Made by a program: the position numbers and the translations under genes
NCBI GenBank assembly: GCA_028023455.1
Contig: JAQFVV010012496.1
Coordinates: 3,596,001 to 3,660,000 of the forward strand
Length of the DNA: 64,000 nucleotides
Reading direction: 5' to 3'
Origin: Epiperipatus broadwayi
Lineage: Eukaryota; Onychophora; Udeonychophora; Euonychophora; Peripatidae
The notes under the pieces: model-generated
Told to the model about the DNA's origin: nothing
Seen by the model: only the letters and a program-made list of their open reading frames with translations
Databases searched by the model: none
Shown here: positions 23,091 to 34,990 of the stretch, piece by piece
Layout of the letters: every line of letters starts with the position of its first letter
How positions within the stretch are numbered: the stretch's first letter is position 1

Positions 23091-25165
23091 TACTAAATCA
23101 TCCATGCACTTTACTACTGTTACACAATGCTTTATTTACCACCCTCTTTTACAGTTTCCAGTTTTGATTGTCCCAGCAATTTTCTGGGACAATCAAAACT
23201 GTAAACTATAAAAGAGGGTGGCAAATAAAGCATTGTGTAACAGTTTAGCAGGTGAAATTAGGAGGTATAAAAAGTTCTGAAGAAGACTGTTGGGTCAATC
23301 AAAACTGTAAAAGAGGGTAGTAAATAAAGCATTGTGTAACAGTTTAGCAGGTGAAATTAGGAGGTATAAAAAGTTCTGAAGAAGACTGTTGGGTCAATCA
23401 AAACTGTAAAAGAGGGTAGTAAATAAAGCATTGTGTAACAGTTTAGCAGTTGAAATTAGGAGGTATAAAAACTTCTGAAGAAGACTGCTGGGGTAATCAA
23501 AACTGTAAAAGAGGGTGGTAAATAAAGCATTGTGTAACAGTTTAGCAGTTGAAATTAGGAGGTATAAAAAGTTCTGAAGAAGACTGCTGGGGCAATCAAA
23601 ACTGTAAAAGAGGGTGGTAAATAAAGCATTGTGTAACAGTTTAGCAGTTGAAATTAGGAGGTATAAAAAGTTTATGAAAAAGACTGCTGGGTCAATCAAA
23701 ACTGTAAAAGAGGGTGGTAAATAAAGCATTGTGTAACAGTTTAGCAGTTGAAATTAGGAGATATAAAAAGTTCTGAAGAAGACTGTTGGGTCAATCAAAA
23801 CTGTAAAAGAGGGTAGTAAATAAAGCATTGTGTAACAGTTTAGCAGTTGAAATTAGGAGGTATAAAAACTTCTGAAGAAGACTGCTGGGGTAATCAAAAC
23901 TGTAAAAGAGAGTGGTAAATAAAGCATTGTGTAACAGTTTAGCAGTTGAAATTAGGAGGTATAAAAAGTTCTGAAGAAGACTGTTGGGTCAATCAAAACT
24001 GTAAAAGAGGGTGGTAAATAAAGCATTGTGTAACAGTTTAGCAGTTGAAATTAGGAGGTATAAAAACTTCTGAAGAAGACTGCTGGGGTAATCAAAACTG
24101 TAAAAGAGAGTGGTAAATAAAGCATTGTGTAACAGTTTAGCAGTTGAAATTAGGAGGTATAAAAAGTTCTGAAGAAGACTGCTGGGGCAATCAAAACTGT
24201 AAAAGAGGGTGGTAAATAAAGCATTGTGTAACAGTTTAGCAGTTGAAATTAGGAGGTATAAAAAGTTCTGAAGAAGACTGCTGGGGCAATCAAAACTGTA
24301 AAAGAGGGTGGTAAATAAAGCATTGTGTAACAGTTTAGCAGTTGAAATTAGGAGATATAAAAAGTTCTGAAGAAGACTGCTGGGGCAATCAAAACTGTAA
24401 AAGAGGGTAGTAAATAAAGCATTGTGTAACAGTTTAGCAGTTGAAATTAGGAGGTATAAAAAGTTATGAAAAAGACTTCTGGGTCAATCAAAACTGTAAA
24501 AGAGGGTGGTAAATAAAGCATTGTGTAACAGTTTAGCAGTTGAAATTAGGAGGTATAAAAAGTTCTGAAGAAGACTGCTGGGGCAATCAAAACTGTAAAA
24601 GAGGGTGGTAAATAAAGCATTGTGTAACAGTTTAGCAGTTGAAATTAGGAGGTATAAAAAGTTCTGAAGAAGATTGCTGGGGCAATCAAAACTGTAAAAG
24701 AGGGTGGTAAATAAAGCATTGTGTAACAGTTTAGCAGGTGAAATTAGGAGGTATAAAAAGTTCTGAAGAAGACTGCTGGGGCCATCAAAACTGTAAAAGA
24801 GGGTGGTAAATAAAGTATTGTGTAACAGTTTAGCAGGTGAAATTAGGAGGTATAAAAAGTTCTGAAAAAGACTGCTGCGACAATCAAAACTGTAAAAGAG
24901 GGTGGCAAATAAAGCATTGTGTAACAGTTTAGCAGTTGAAATTAGGAGGTATAAAAAGTTCTGAAGAAGATTGCTGGGGCCATCAAAACTGTAAAAGAGG
25001 GTGGTAAATAAAGCATTGTGTAACAGTTTAGCAGTTGAAATTAGGAGATATAAAAAGTTCTGAAGAAGATTGCTGGGGCAATCAAAACTGTAAACTGTAA
25101 AAGAGGATGGTAAATAAAGTATTGTGTAACAGTAGTTAAGTGCACAGATAATTTAGTATTATATG
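23090..25165. repeat. 99-bp minisatellite inside a family M inverted-repeat element
   Basis: About 19 units of 99 bp, each with CAATCAAAACTGTAAAAGAG, GGTGGTAAATAAAGCATTGT, GTAACAGTTTAGCAG and AAGTTCTGAAGAAGACTGC. The left edge (CACAATGCTTTATTTACCAC, ACTAAATCATCCATGCAC) is inverted relative to the units and pairs with the right edge (GTATTGTGTAACAGTAGTTA, ATTTAGTATTATATGG), so the array lies within inverted termini. The junction near 23160-23200 is a tight hairpin around CCCAGCAATTTTCTGGG. The 111-codon minus-strand frame is repeat-encoded. Confidence 0.88.
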
Positions 25166-25209
25166 GTGTACATTTGGCAATGCATTAAGAAAGAGTAATT
25201 ATGATAATT

Positions 25210-25525
25210 TTTTTTATTGATGTAATTGCTTAAGTATTTCAATATGTGGAAAATATCTGTTGTATTTTCATATTAAAAAAATCACTGTCAGATATCATTA
25301 GATAGTAAGTAATGAAAAATAGCAAGCTGTAAATGTTTTCTCCATTCAAAAATGTAGCTTTTAAATGCAATCTCTTGGTGTTATATAGAGACCAAATCAT
25401 TGCAGTATTTATTTACATTTAAAAGAAAACTGATAACCATTCACAATTCCTTATAAATAATAGACTACCCCCCCCCCCCCGATTAGTCAGATCTTATAAA
25501 TTGATACTTTTTAACAAATATAATT
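25210..25525 (+). repeat. Right copy of the flanking direct repeat
   Basis: Matches 22690-23090 (TTTTAAATGCAATCTCTTGG, CAATTCCTTATAAATAATAG), lacks the family C insertion, and contains a run of C in place of GTTCCTCC. A shorter third piece follows at about 25540-25590. Confidence 0.65.
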
Positions 25526-25905
25526 GTTTGAATATTTCTATATGTGGAAATATCTATTGTATTTTCATATTTAAAAAATCATCTTCAGATGTCAATAGAA
25601 AATAATTAATCAATTAATTGTCAATATATATATATATTAACAATTTGTAATCCCCCCTCAAATTTCTGATGTTTGACTTTTAGGCTAATAAGTCTGAGGT
25701 TGTATGACAAAATCTTGAATCTGAATCTTAATAAATGTCTTCGGTGATGGTGATTTATAAAAAAAATGATAGCTTTCATTTTACTGTATATATTTTACAT
25801 GACATGAATAATAATTATTTATGAAATATATACTTTCTATGTTATATTAAACCTTTCCATATAGACAGATTAATTTAATAATAATTCTCCAAAATAAGAA
25901 GTGGG
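25526..25905. other. No recognised feature
   Basis: AT-rich, with a short (AT)n run near 25627. No repeat family or coding signal. Confidence 0.4.
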
Positions 25906-25911
25906 AATTTC

Positions 25912-26022
25912 ACTTTTTTTTTTCATATGTCATAGCGTCTGCCGGGGAAGCGAACCCTCAACCGTCTGCAACCAACTACTTGTTTGTGAGGCGGCTGCGC
26001 TGATCTCTCGGCTAACAACGCT
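25912..26022 (-). mobile_element. tRNA-derived SINE (family S)
   Basis: On the minus strand: AGCCGAGAGATCAGCGCAGC, then box B GGTTCGCTTCC, GACGCTATGACATATG and an A-rich tail (the T run at 25912-25923). Same family as 15.6 kb. Confidence 0.7.
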
Positions 26023-26304
26023 TGACTTTGGAAATAGATTTTAATAGAAAAAGGTAAACAATTAAATTAATATTTCATCAATTCTTTAAAAGATTAATTT
26101 AAAATGAACCCTCCCCCGCTGTTTATATTTTTTTAATTAAATTAAAATCTATAAAATCAATTAATGATTAGGACTTGTAATTACTAGCAAAAGTATTAAA
26201 AATAATGAAAAAAAAATTGCTACTCTTCTACAGAAACATTTACAATTTGATATAAGGAAAAATAATATTTAAATATATGTATATTGACTATACTAAGGGT
26301 AATG

Positions 26305-26692
26305 TAATAATAAGGGACTTGAAACTCAAAATTTCAACCTCCCTACATCTATCCAATCTATCTTATACAACAGATACATATGATCACATATGTGAAAAAG
26401 ATAAATGATCTCCAATATCCGTATTTTGTGCTTCGTGCTGAACCAACACTCATCAAGTTGGTTCAGATCACCATCTCTCTCACACACACATATATATAAA
26501 CAGTCCTCAGTTTGTATACATGTTTGGGAGATGGTGATCTGGCCCAAATTGATGAGTGCTGGTTCAGCACAAAATACATATATTGGATATCATTTATCTT
26601 TTTCACATATGTGGTCATGTGTATCGATTATATAAGATAGAGTGGATAGATGTAGGGAGCTTGAAAATTTGAGTTCAAGTCCTTTATAATTA
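26305..26692. mobile_element. Family B palindrome, long-arm form
   Basis: Left half: CCTACATCTATCCAATCTAT, GTGAAAAAGATAAATGATCT, CGTGCTGAACCAACACTCAT. Right half repeats these inverted: ATGAGTGCTGGTTCAGCAC, ATTTATCTTTTTCACATATG, ATAGATGTAGGGAGC. The loop is around CACACACATATATATAAACAG. Open frames on both strands mirror each other and are not genes. Confidence 0.8.
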
Positions 26693-26944
26693 TAAGGAAT
26701 ATTATATATTGACCTATGATTTTAAATGTAGATAAACAAATAAGCATAACTCAAATTTCTCTTCTCTATTAAAATTGAAATGTGCACTACTAATCCTGCT
26801 AATGATAAATTTATATAACATGGAGGAGAAAGATAAAAACAAAATATTGCACATCAAATATTAGCACATACTAAATAATGAATCATGTCATAGTATAAAT
26901 ACTAATAAACAACAACAACAATGACAACAACAATAATAATAATA

Positions 26945-27143
26945 ATAATAACGTGAAAGCTAAACACCTTCAAACAGATATGCTTTAAAAATGCTTACGT
27001 GACAGCCAATCAGATGGAATAATGGCATCACATGGGACTCTAAATTCTAAAACACAAGCTAGAACTATTAGAAAAAGATGGGACCCATCTTAATCTATGC
27101 CTCAATTATATTTAAATAAGGTGTTTAGCTTTCACGTTATTAT
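26945..27143. mobile_element. 199-bp MITE with perfect 26-bp terminal inverted repeats
   Basis: ATAATAACGTGAAAGCTAAA (26945 onward, 26 bases to CACCTT) matches its reverse complement at 27118-27143 without a mismatch. The core has GTGACAGCCAATCAGATGG. TAA repeats lie on both sides, suggesting insertion into a TAA/TTA-type target. The superfamily is not resolved. Confidence 0.8.
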
Positions 27144-27159
27144 AATATTATCTGTTTAT

Positions 27160-27167
27160 GCTTAAAT

Positions 27168-27202
<35 letters not shown>
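27160..27202 (+). repeat. TAA microsatellite (LINE 3' tail side)
   Basis: Run of about 13 TAA units directly next to the 3' end of the minus-strand LINE fragment; could be its tail or the target repeat. Confidence 0.8.
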
Positions 27203-27203
<1 letters not shown>

Positions 27204-27970
27204 CAATTCATTTATTTAAGTGTTAAACAACAGCATAAAGCCAATTACAGCTTGCACATACAATAAAAGTGAAAATAAAACATATAACATAAAATGAAAA
27301 TATAAATATATACATAATAAAGTAAAATTTAAAAGACAAAATCAAACATAACATTTAAGTTTAATAAGATTACAAAATTTCTTATAATCAATGTCACACA
27401 GATTAAGGTTACTCCCAATCTGATTATATAAAGAGGGTAACCTAAATAAAGGAGAAAATTTAAGAATATTAGAATGACATGTTTGAATATGATATACACA
27501 AATAGACCTAGTATCATAACTCAAAGACCTAATTGAAATAGTTGAAACTATATCTGATAAAATAACTTGTTTATTAACAATTTTATAAAAATATTTCGAA
27601 TCCCTATACTTTCGTCTAGATGAAAGATTAATCATTTTACCCTCCCAAGAAACATATTTGAAAAACTTCTTAGAAATAGACTGCAACTAGTTACATCCTT
27701 GCAAAGAACTAGGGTTCCAAATTATTGAACCATATTCAATAATAGGAAGAACCAATAAAAAAAAACAATTTACGTTTAGTATCATTACTGAACTGATAAC
27801 CATGTCTTAGAATGATACCCATAACTTTAAAAGCCTTACCAACAATCATTTCAAGATGAGGAATAAAAGATCCATTACAAAAAAACATAATTCCAAGATC
27901 TTTTTGACATTTAACTGAAATAATTTTATGAGAATTGATACAATAACAAAATTGTAAAACTTCAGATTTT
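27203..27970 (-). pseudogene. LINE reverse transcriptase C-terminal fragment
   Basis: On the minus strand 27965-27700 reads, with a frameshift, INSHKIISVKCQKDLGIMF, then PHLEMIVGKAFKVMGIILRH, then KRKLFFFIG. 27686-27342 is open for 114 codons: LQSISKKFFKYVSWEGKM, NLSSRRKYRDSKYFYKIVNK, then SLSYDTRS and LFRLPSLYNQIG. This is the usual end of Jockey/I-type RTs (DLGV..D, ..Q.RF.RY, RR..D..FLYK..N, R..R, R...LYN). It is 5'-truncated and lacks the catalytic core. The 3' end abuts TAA repeats and the 5' break abuts the larger TAA array. Confidence 0.8.
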
Positions 27971-28002
27971 TTGAAAGAAGAAGAAGAAAAAAAAAGAAGA
28001 AG

Positions 28003-28226
<224 letters not shown>

Positions 28227-28752
28227 TACAACAACAACAATGAGGAATTGTAATAGAATTGCATGGTGTGCAACTTTAGAATCTTTTATGCTAGTTCAAA
28301 CTTTGGAAGATCAAGGTATCCTGAAGTGATTATTCTAGACTGTTTAAATTCCTTTTAGCATATATATATATTTTTACTGATGAAGTGTTCTTATGTTGTT
28401 GAAATCCTTTTTTTTTCTTCCTTGTGATTTCTTCTTTGGATAACAGTTACAATTTTATTACATCCTCATATCGATATTTGGAAGTTAGGTATATCCATTC
28501 AACCTCATCATAAGACAGGAAGGCAGATTTAAACTAAAGAAAACATATAAAAAGTCACGCATGCTACATAGAGAAATTACTTTCACATTTTGGAGATTAC
28601 AGAAATACATTGAAGTTTTTCATTATTGTGATGTTACGATATAATTTTAGTTCTATGTGTATAATCAGTACTTTCTGCTCGACAGATAAAACTTTTCTGA
28701 CTGTTAATTCTATTTTTAAAAACAGCCTATGAGAGAATTCAATACACAACTA
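28227..28752. other. No recognised feature
   Basis: AT-rich sequence with a GTTGTTGAAATCC-type patch near 28395. No family match or protein trace. Confidence 0.4.
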
Positions 28753-28756
28753 TTAA

Positions 28757-29519
28757 CCCTTTCAACGATGATTATTTAATTGGCCGAATGAGTTAAAAAT
28801 CAAAACTTTTAATTGGCCAACTCACAACTTTAACAAAATCTATTGTTAAAATAGATTCACTTTTAATAATATAAATACGTTAGTTTCGTTTGTAAAAAGT
28901 ATATTACTAATTTGTCAGATTATGAAAGTAAACGAAAGTCTTTTCAAAAATAAAATTTGATTTATAATTTAAAAAATATTCAATTGCGGTGAAATAAAAG
29001 TAACTGCTATTTGACCAACCAAAAAGATTGCTGACGCAATCATTTTTTTATCACTTTAACGTTATGATAAATATGTAGCAATAAATAAATAATTCTTGGT
29101 AATATCTTAACTATTTTTCTAAAATAATTTGATTTTTAATATTATTTTATCAATAATAATTTGTAATTCAATTCAAATATTGTTTAAAATGTTGTAAACA
29201 TTCGTTTATCATTTTCGTAATAAAAATCAAAACAAATGTAACTTTTTACTTTTTGGCAGCCATTTCCCTTTCTGACAGAAGTTGGACAGCCAATAAGATT
29301 TAAGAAAAGGTGGTGAGGAGGCGGTGCTTTGGTTTTGTTTGATATATATGGTCATTTTTATTGATTTTTTACTTGTAAAATAATTCTGAAGAGGGCACCA
29401 TCTTACAGAACTTTTGATTTTCTTTCGAATGACATATAATATGTATATGTGGGATGAAAAGTAGCCAATTTAGAGTGACGTCAAATCTTCTCATTTTTTT
29501 ACGAGTCAGGCAGTTAAAA
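28757..29519. mobile_element. piggyBac-like MITE, second copy, inverted
   Basis: TTAA at 28753-28756 and 29520-29523 flank it. The left end CCCTTTCAACGATG corresponds to the right end of the 9661-10426 copy, and the right end GGCAGTTAAAA corresponds to that copy's left end. Shared inverted blocks include GAGGGCACCATCTTACAGAA, ATTTTTTACTTGTAAAATAA and TTTAATTGGCCAACTCACAA. Lengths are 763 and 766 bp. Non-coding. Confidence 0.8.
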
Positions 29520-29635
29520 TTAAGTGCCAGTATGACTGAATGCCATTTAATGTATTAAATTTAGTTTAATTAAATCGTTTCTTGTCTTATGACATCACTT
29601 ATATGAAATATTAAAGCTATTGTTATATAGTTAAG

Positions 29636-29985
29636 TGTGTAATTCTTTGGTATACATATGTGCATATGCTTTACAAAGCAGTTTTTATTTTTTCTAATTT
29701 AGCTGATGGCATCTAGCGATGAGCACTTATAATCATAGCTCCCACAGTGTGAAAAATGGGAGCTATGGTTATGGTGCTCTTTACCAAAAGTGCACATCAT
29801 TAAATTAAAAAAAATATAAACCCATTTTGTGAAACATGGGAGCAATAGTTATGGTGCTCGTTACCAAAAGTGCACTTAACTAAATAAAAAAAAATAGAAA
29901 TCTGTTTCATAAAGCATATGCAAACAAAAGAATTACATATATAAGCAAAGGGAAAAATTAATATTGTAGTTAAGTGTGTGTGCAT
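29636..29985. mobile_element. Imperfect palindrome with internal direct repeat
   Basis: Outer arms TGTGTAATTCTTTGG and GCATATGCTTTACAAAGCAG pair with CTGTTTCATAAAGCATATGC and AAAAGAATTACATAT. Inside, GGAGC(T/A)ATGGTTATGGTGCTC... CCAAAAGTGCAC occurs twice in direct orientation (about 29759 and 29839). No protein content. Confidence 0.55.
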
Positions 29986-30112
29986 AATTGAAATTGCAAT
30001 AATGAATTAAACACATTTTTTTTATTTCATCAAAATTGGAAAAGAATAAAAATCTTTATGCTGTGTTCTTCCAATAAAATAATATTCAGAAAATAATAAA
30101 TTTTTTACAACA

Positions 30113-30775
30113 GCTATATGAATATCAATAAATATTTTTTATACATTGAAAACCTTTTTCAGTACCTGATTTGGTGCCCTTTTCAAATGTTAATAATCTA
30201 TTTAGCATTAATGAACTATTTCAGAAGTAAAACCATCTAGTGTTCAATAATGAAATTAAAACAAACAATAACAATATATATCATTAAAATAAATCAAAAC
30301 CTCATATATAAATCCCATAATTACAAAATAATTGACTACATCATAACAATACAATAAATAAATTACATACATTTTTTTTTTTACAATTATATATGTCATT
30401 TTATATAATTTTCCATTCATTTTTAATTACTTCTATAAATTTGGTTAACAATTGGTTAATTAAAAATGAATAAAAAATTATATAAAATGACATATAAATA
30501 ATTGTAAAAAAACATGCATATAATTTATTTATTGTATTGTTATAATATAGTCAATTATTTTGTAATTACTGGATTTAAGTATGAGGGTTTTGACTTATTT
30601 TAATGATTTACATTGTTATTGTTTGTTTTAATTTCATTATTGAACACTAGATGGTTTTATGTCTGAAATAGTTCATTAACATTAAATAGATTATTAACAT
30701 TTGGAAAGGGCACCAAATAAAGTGTTGAAAAAGGCTTTTAATGTACAAAATATATTTATTGATATTTATATAGTT
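30113..30775. mobile_element. Long palindrome, arms about 310 bases
   Basis: GCTATATGAATATCAATAAA at the left pairs with TTTATTGATATTTATATAG at the right. Inner blocks pair in order: TTTGGTGCCCTTTTCAAATG, CCATCTAGTGTTCAATAATG, AAACAAACAATAACAATAT, CATACTT-type sequence and TAATTGACTACATCATAAC, down to a centre near 30445 (TTCATTTTTAATT / AATTAAAAATGAA). Mismatches are scattered but few. No family partner elsewhere in the window and no coding content. Confidence 0.8.
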
Positions 30776-31144
30776 TTTTTATTTATATAAAAACAAGCTT
30801 TATTATTCATTTAACATTTCTTGGATAAATTCTTTATTACATTGCAAAATACTTTAATCCAATTTTAATAAGATTTCAAATAAAAATAAGAATGTAAGTT
30901 TTACATCAAAGATATTCTTGTCAAATATTATTATTTTCAATTTTACAGTCTTAAAAATATTATAAGATTTGAATGATAATATTTATGCATGTATAAAATA
31001 CAATTCCACCGAATATTGGAAATTCTGTTTTTAGTATTAATAACGATTTTATAATTCATTAATAAATGACAATAATCAATTCTAAAAAAATATATATTTT
31101 TAATTTTATTGAATTTAATTTTTAATTATATATATCCAAGATCA

Positions 31145-31435
31145 AACCATCAAACATCACATGATTTTATGCTTACACAAGCTGTTTTTCACAGAGGCAA
31201 AACTCTTCAGACAGTAGCACCAATCAATGCAAGCCAGAGTAATCAATGGATGCAGAAAGGTTTGTGCATAAAATCCCTATCTAGTGCCTACTCACCCAAT
31301 ATTCCCAGACTAGTTTCTAGCTTGTGACTTTGAGGAGCCTTAGATTTGATAGCACTGCATCTAGATCTTAGGATCCAATGCAACCTCCAGCAAACCACCT
31401 TTTACCTTATTAATTAACAATAAAACTTAAAAACA
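31145..31435 (+). mobile_element. Family A half element
   Basis: ATCACATGATTTTATGCTTA, then CTCTTCAGACAGTAGCACCA, GAGTAATCAATGGATGCAG, AATATTCCCAGACTAGTTTC and the A body GATCCAATGCAACCTCCAGC. Only one arm is present here; the next A copy at 31570 supplies an inverted partner. Confidence 0.7.
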
Positions 31436-31569
31436 CAATAATGTTTTCAATTCAAGCTCTGTGGCTTGTATAGTCGCATAGATCTGAACTCAGTTCAACA
31501 TCCAAGTTTTTTGGTCTTTGGTTCTTTAATAACCACAGTCACCATAATCCTATTGGGCAGGATTGGTAG

Positions 31570-31815
31570 TAAATCACTAAACATCATATGATCACCATTC
31601 TTTATGCTTACACAATCTGTTTTTCACAGAGGCAAAACTCTCCACACAGTAGTGGCATTCAGTGCAAGCCAAAGTAGCCACAACTAGAAACTAGTCTGGG
31701 GATATTGGATGAATAGGCACTAAATGGGAATTTTATGCACAGACCTTCCTGCATCTATTGATTACTCTGGCTTGCACTGCTTAGTGCTACTGTATGGAGA
31801 GTTTTGCCTCAGTGA
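31570..31815. mobile_element. Family A palindrome with shortened centre
   Basis: TCATATGATCACCATTC and CTCTCCACACAGTAGTGGCA on the left; CATCTATTGATTACTCTGGC and TACTGTATGGAGAGTTTTGC inverted on the right. Most of the A body is missing. Confidence 0.75.
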
Positions 31816-32104
31816 ATATCTGAGATCAATAAAACCACTACAATGGTGTTTATAATTCGACTTTCTTTTCTCCCAAATATACAATTAAAGTACTCTTCCT
31901 CAAATATTTCAACTACAGGATTTATCAAAGTCTCAAATTTGTATTCTGATAGTTTTTGAAACCGCTATATATGAGAGACAATGTCTATCATGTCACAACA
32001 TATATAAACATTCTGAAAATGGCATCTATAAATAAATCAAAATGTAGGAAAAAAAAATCAAATTTCAATGGATATTAATAATAATATAGAAGCAAATAGT
32101 TATT

Positions 32105-32485
32105 ATAAAAAAATTATATGACAATCATAAAGAACACTCAAAGAAGTATGGAGAGATGTATGTTGGGAGTAATAAGAAGAGATCGGAAACGCAAATGTAT
32201 GGGTAAGAGAACAAACAGGTGTTACTGACATCATTGAAAAAATTAAAAGATTGAAGTGGAGTTGGGCTGGACATATTGCTAGAAGAGATGATAATAGATG
32301 GACAATTGAAATTTTAAACTGGATTCCAAGAGATTGTAAAGGACCCAGAAAGCGACCACATGTGAGATGGATGGATGAAATAAGAAAGTGTGCAGGGGTG
32401 ATGTGGAGAAGAGAAGCTAAAGATCGGAGGAGATGGATTAAACTTGGAGAGACCTTCATCCTGCAGTGGATTGATAATGGTTGAT
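32105..32485 (+). pseudogene. RTE-like LINE C-terminal fragment
   Basis: Translation gives, from about 32140, ERCMLGV then RRDRKRKCMGKRTN, then VTDIIEKIKRLKW and, in the 77-codon open frame, WAGHIARRDDNRWTIEILNW, GPRKRPHVRWMDEIRKCAG, EAKDRRRWIKLGETFILQW and a stop at about 32484. This is the characteristic tail of RTE-type endonuclease/reverse transcriptases (WAGH.ARR.D.RW ... R.R.RP..RW.D.I ... DR..W). The RT core is absent and the first part is out of frame, so the copy is dead. The reverse-strand frame is a shadow. Confidence 0.85.
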
Positions 32486-32489
32486 GATG

Positions 32490-33890
32490 AATTATTTTAT
32501 GTTATTCATATATACCACAATCAAACATTCATACAAGATTTTCATTCTATTATTTAGTCATAATGTTTGAATACATTTATATGACATAAATAAAATTTTT
32601 ATGAGAAATTACTGAATATATATAATCATTGTTTTATTACAATGCTTCATGCAAGAAGCTGAAAAATAATTAAAACCTTTGTTAATTTTATAAATATATT
32701 ACTTTTCCTATAAATTTTGCTTGAAATCTTGAACATTCGTGTGTAATTTATAGTTGCAACAATCAATTTTTTGAATAAAATTTTAAAGTACTTTCCTTAT
32801 AAGTAATATTTGTAGAATGTGTACATTATTTAATATGCTCCTACATTTTAGCCATTAATCAAATGATTAATTATCAACAAGTGAAAACATTCTGGATTTA
32901 TTTCGCTAATAAAAATTTATTCTCTCCCTCTACACAAAAAAATCTTTTGTTAATGAAATGAGAATATAAAACAAAGAAAAGGATTGGAATGAGACATTAG
33001 TTAAATTGCAGTCGCACTTCAGCCTAATTATAGTTAATAATAATAACAGTGATTTATTAATGATTCTTTTTGATGTATGAGTGTAACTCAATAAGGGAGC
33101 AAAATAAAAAGTTATAATGCAATACAATAATTGAGATAATAGATTTTTAAAAATGAACAGTAATAAAAGTTTTATATCAGAAATGTTGTCATTTAAAATT
33201 AATAATTGTTATGTATAATAACAGTTATTGCAATCGACTATAAAACCACTAAACATCACATAATCGATGATCGTGATAGTTAAAAGATTGTCTTGCTAGA
33301 TCAATATAAAATCTATTAATATAATTTTATAAGAATAAATCGACTATTAGAATTATAAAAGAAAATGTTTTTCATTACTTATATTTATGATTATTATAAA
33401 AAATGAGATGAAATTTTTAGAACGATCAAGATATATAACTAATTATTTATTTATCTAGCGGCCATGTTTTATTTGTAATAACCATACGGGCATGCGCCGT
33501 ATGACAATCATGATAGAAACAGATTTTGACAGTAATAAAACGATTACAATCATACTACAGTATTCTAATTAAAGTATTTAAAAATATTATTAAATTTTTT
33601 AATATTTAATAATTTTACTTTTTGATACAGTATTTTTAGTTTCAACAGAACGATTACAACTTCCACAAGGCCTTTTGATACAATACTTTCATTTTCTTGA
33701 TCAGGGTGCTCAAAAAGTTACACATTTCATTTTTTCATGTAAAAATAAAAGAACAACAAAAATATTAAAAAGAAAACAAAGTTAATGTTTCATTCATAAA
33801 AGATCCCCCCCCTCCCAATACTTGATAGCACAAATATGCTCTTTTTAGATGCTTTGGTTTTTATCAGTGTCTCACACAATATTCATCAGC
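32490..33890. other. No recognised repeat or gene
   Basis: AT-rich. A patch at 33455-33500 (CTAGCGGCCATGTTTTATTT, ACGGGCATGCGCCGTATG) contains a CpG-bearing small palindrome (CATACGG...CCGTATG). Otherwise unremarkable. Confidence 0.4.
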
Positions 33891-33894
33891 AAAG

Positions 33895-34500
33895 AAACTA
33901 AAAATCTGCATCTCTTACACAGAGGCAAAACTCTTCATTCAGTAGCGCCACTCAATACAAGCCAGAGTAATCAATGGATGCAAGGTTTGTGCATAAAATT
34001 CCTATCTAGTGCCTGCCCATCCAATATCCCCAGACTAGTTTCTAGCTTGTGGCTTTCATCAGTGAGGAGTCCTGGATATGAGAGTTACTGCACCTAGATT
34101 TTAGAATCTAATGCAACCCTCCAGAAGCCACTTTTTACCTTATTAGCTGACTATAAAGCTTTAAGTCCTAAATGAAAAATGTTTTCAATTCAAGCTCATT
34201 AACTTGTATGGTCAATAAACATCACATGATCACCATTTCACTGTGTGACAATTACTGTATGGAGAGTTTTGCCTGTTTCAATAACTTGTATAGTCATACA
34301 GATCTGAATTCAGTTCAACATCAATAGTTTTTGGTGCCTGGTTCTTTAATAATCACAGTCACCATAATCCTACTGGACAGGATTGGTATTAAACTCCTAA
34401 ATATCACATGATCACTGTTCTTTATGCAGTGTAGACAGGTTGTGTAAGCAAAAAGAATGGTGATCATGTGATGTTTAGTGATCTAATAACCTATACACTT
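33895..34500. mobile_element. Family A copies, partly fragmented
   Basis: A complete left half (ACTCTTCATTCAGTAGCGCC, AATATCCCCAGACTAGTTTC, AATGCAACCCTCCAG), a junction fragment at about 34225-34290 and the right terminus GTGATCATGTGATGTTTAGT at about 34462. Confidence 0.65.
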
Positions 34501-34869
34501 CAGATAAACTAAACATATTAAACATTTAACTCTTCAAACCTATGTTGACATTTAGATATTTTTCATCTTACCAATTTGAAATGGGATAGGGACTGGTTTT
34601 TATTGGCTTTTGATATGATGGAATTAAAAGAAATAGTGATTAAAAACCCAAACATTAGAAAATAAGATTTCCATTTAATACATTTGAAATTATACTAATA
34701 TATTATTGCATTAATCAAAAAAAAAATACTGAGAACCAAAGGAATTGTTTTTACATAAAATTTTATATTCAGTTTAAGAACCTCTTTATATTAATGCACT
34801 ATGATCATAACTTGGACCTCATGGTATAATACATTAACAAGTTATGACCAAATAGGAATTAGAACTGTC

Positions 34870-34990
34870 AAAAGTTTCTTAGATAGATATTGATTACTCT
34901 AGTTTGCACTGAGTGGCGCTACTGTATGCAGAGTTTTGCCTCTGTGAAAACAGCTTGTGTAAGCATAATGGTGATCAAGTGATGTTTCTT
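34870..34990 (-). mobile_element. Family A arm fragment
   Basis: GATTACTCTAGTTTGCACTG, GTGGCGCTACTGTATGCAG and TGGTGATCAAGTGATG are the inverted A arm. Confidence 0.65.

Noticed and set aside
23394-23729. 111-codon minus-strand frame with repeated LYLLISTAKLLHNALF
   Set aside because: It is a translation of a 99-bp non-coding tandem repeat within an inverted-repeat element.
23160-25130. CRISPR-like array
   Set aside because: Units are contiguous 99-bp copies without unique spacers, in a eukaryotic repeat landscape.
32103-32459. 118-codon minus-strand frame, and the similar plus-strand frame at 59507-59845
   Set aside because: Both are antisense shadows of RTE-like fragments whose real strand shows conserved LINE motifs.
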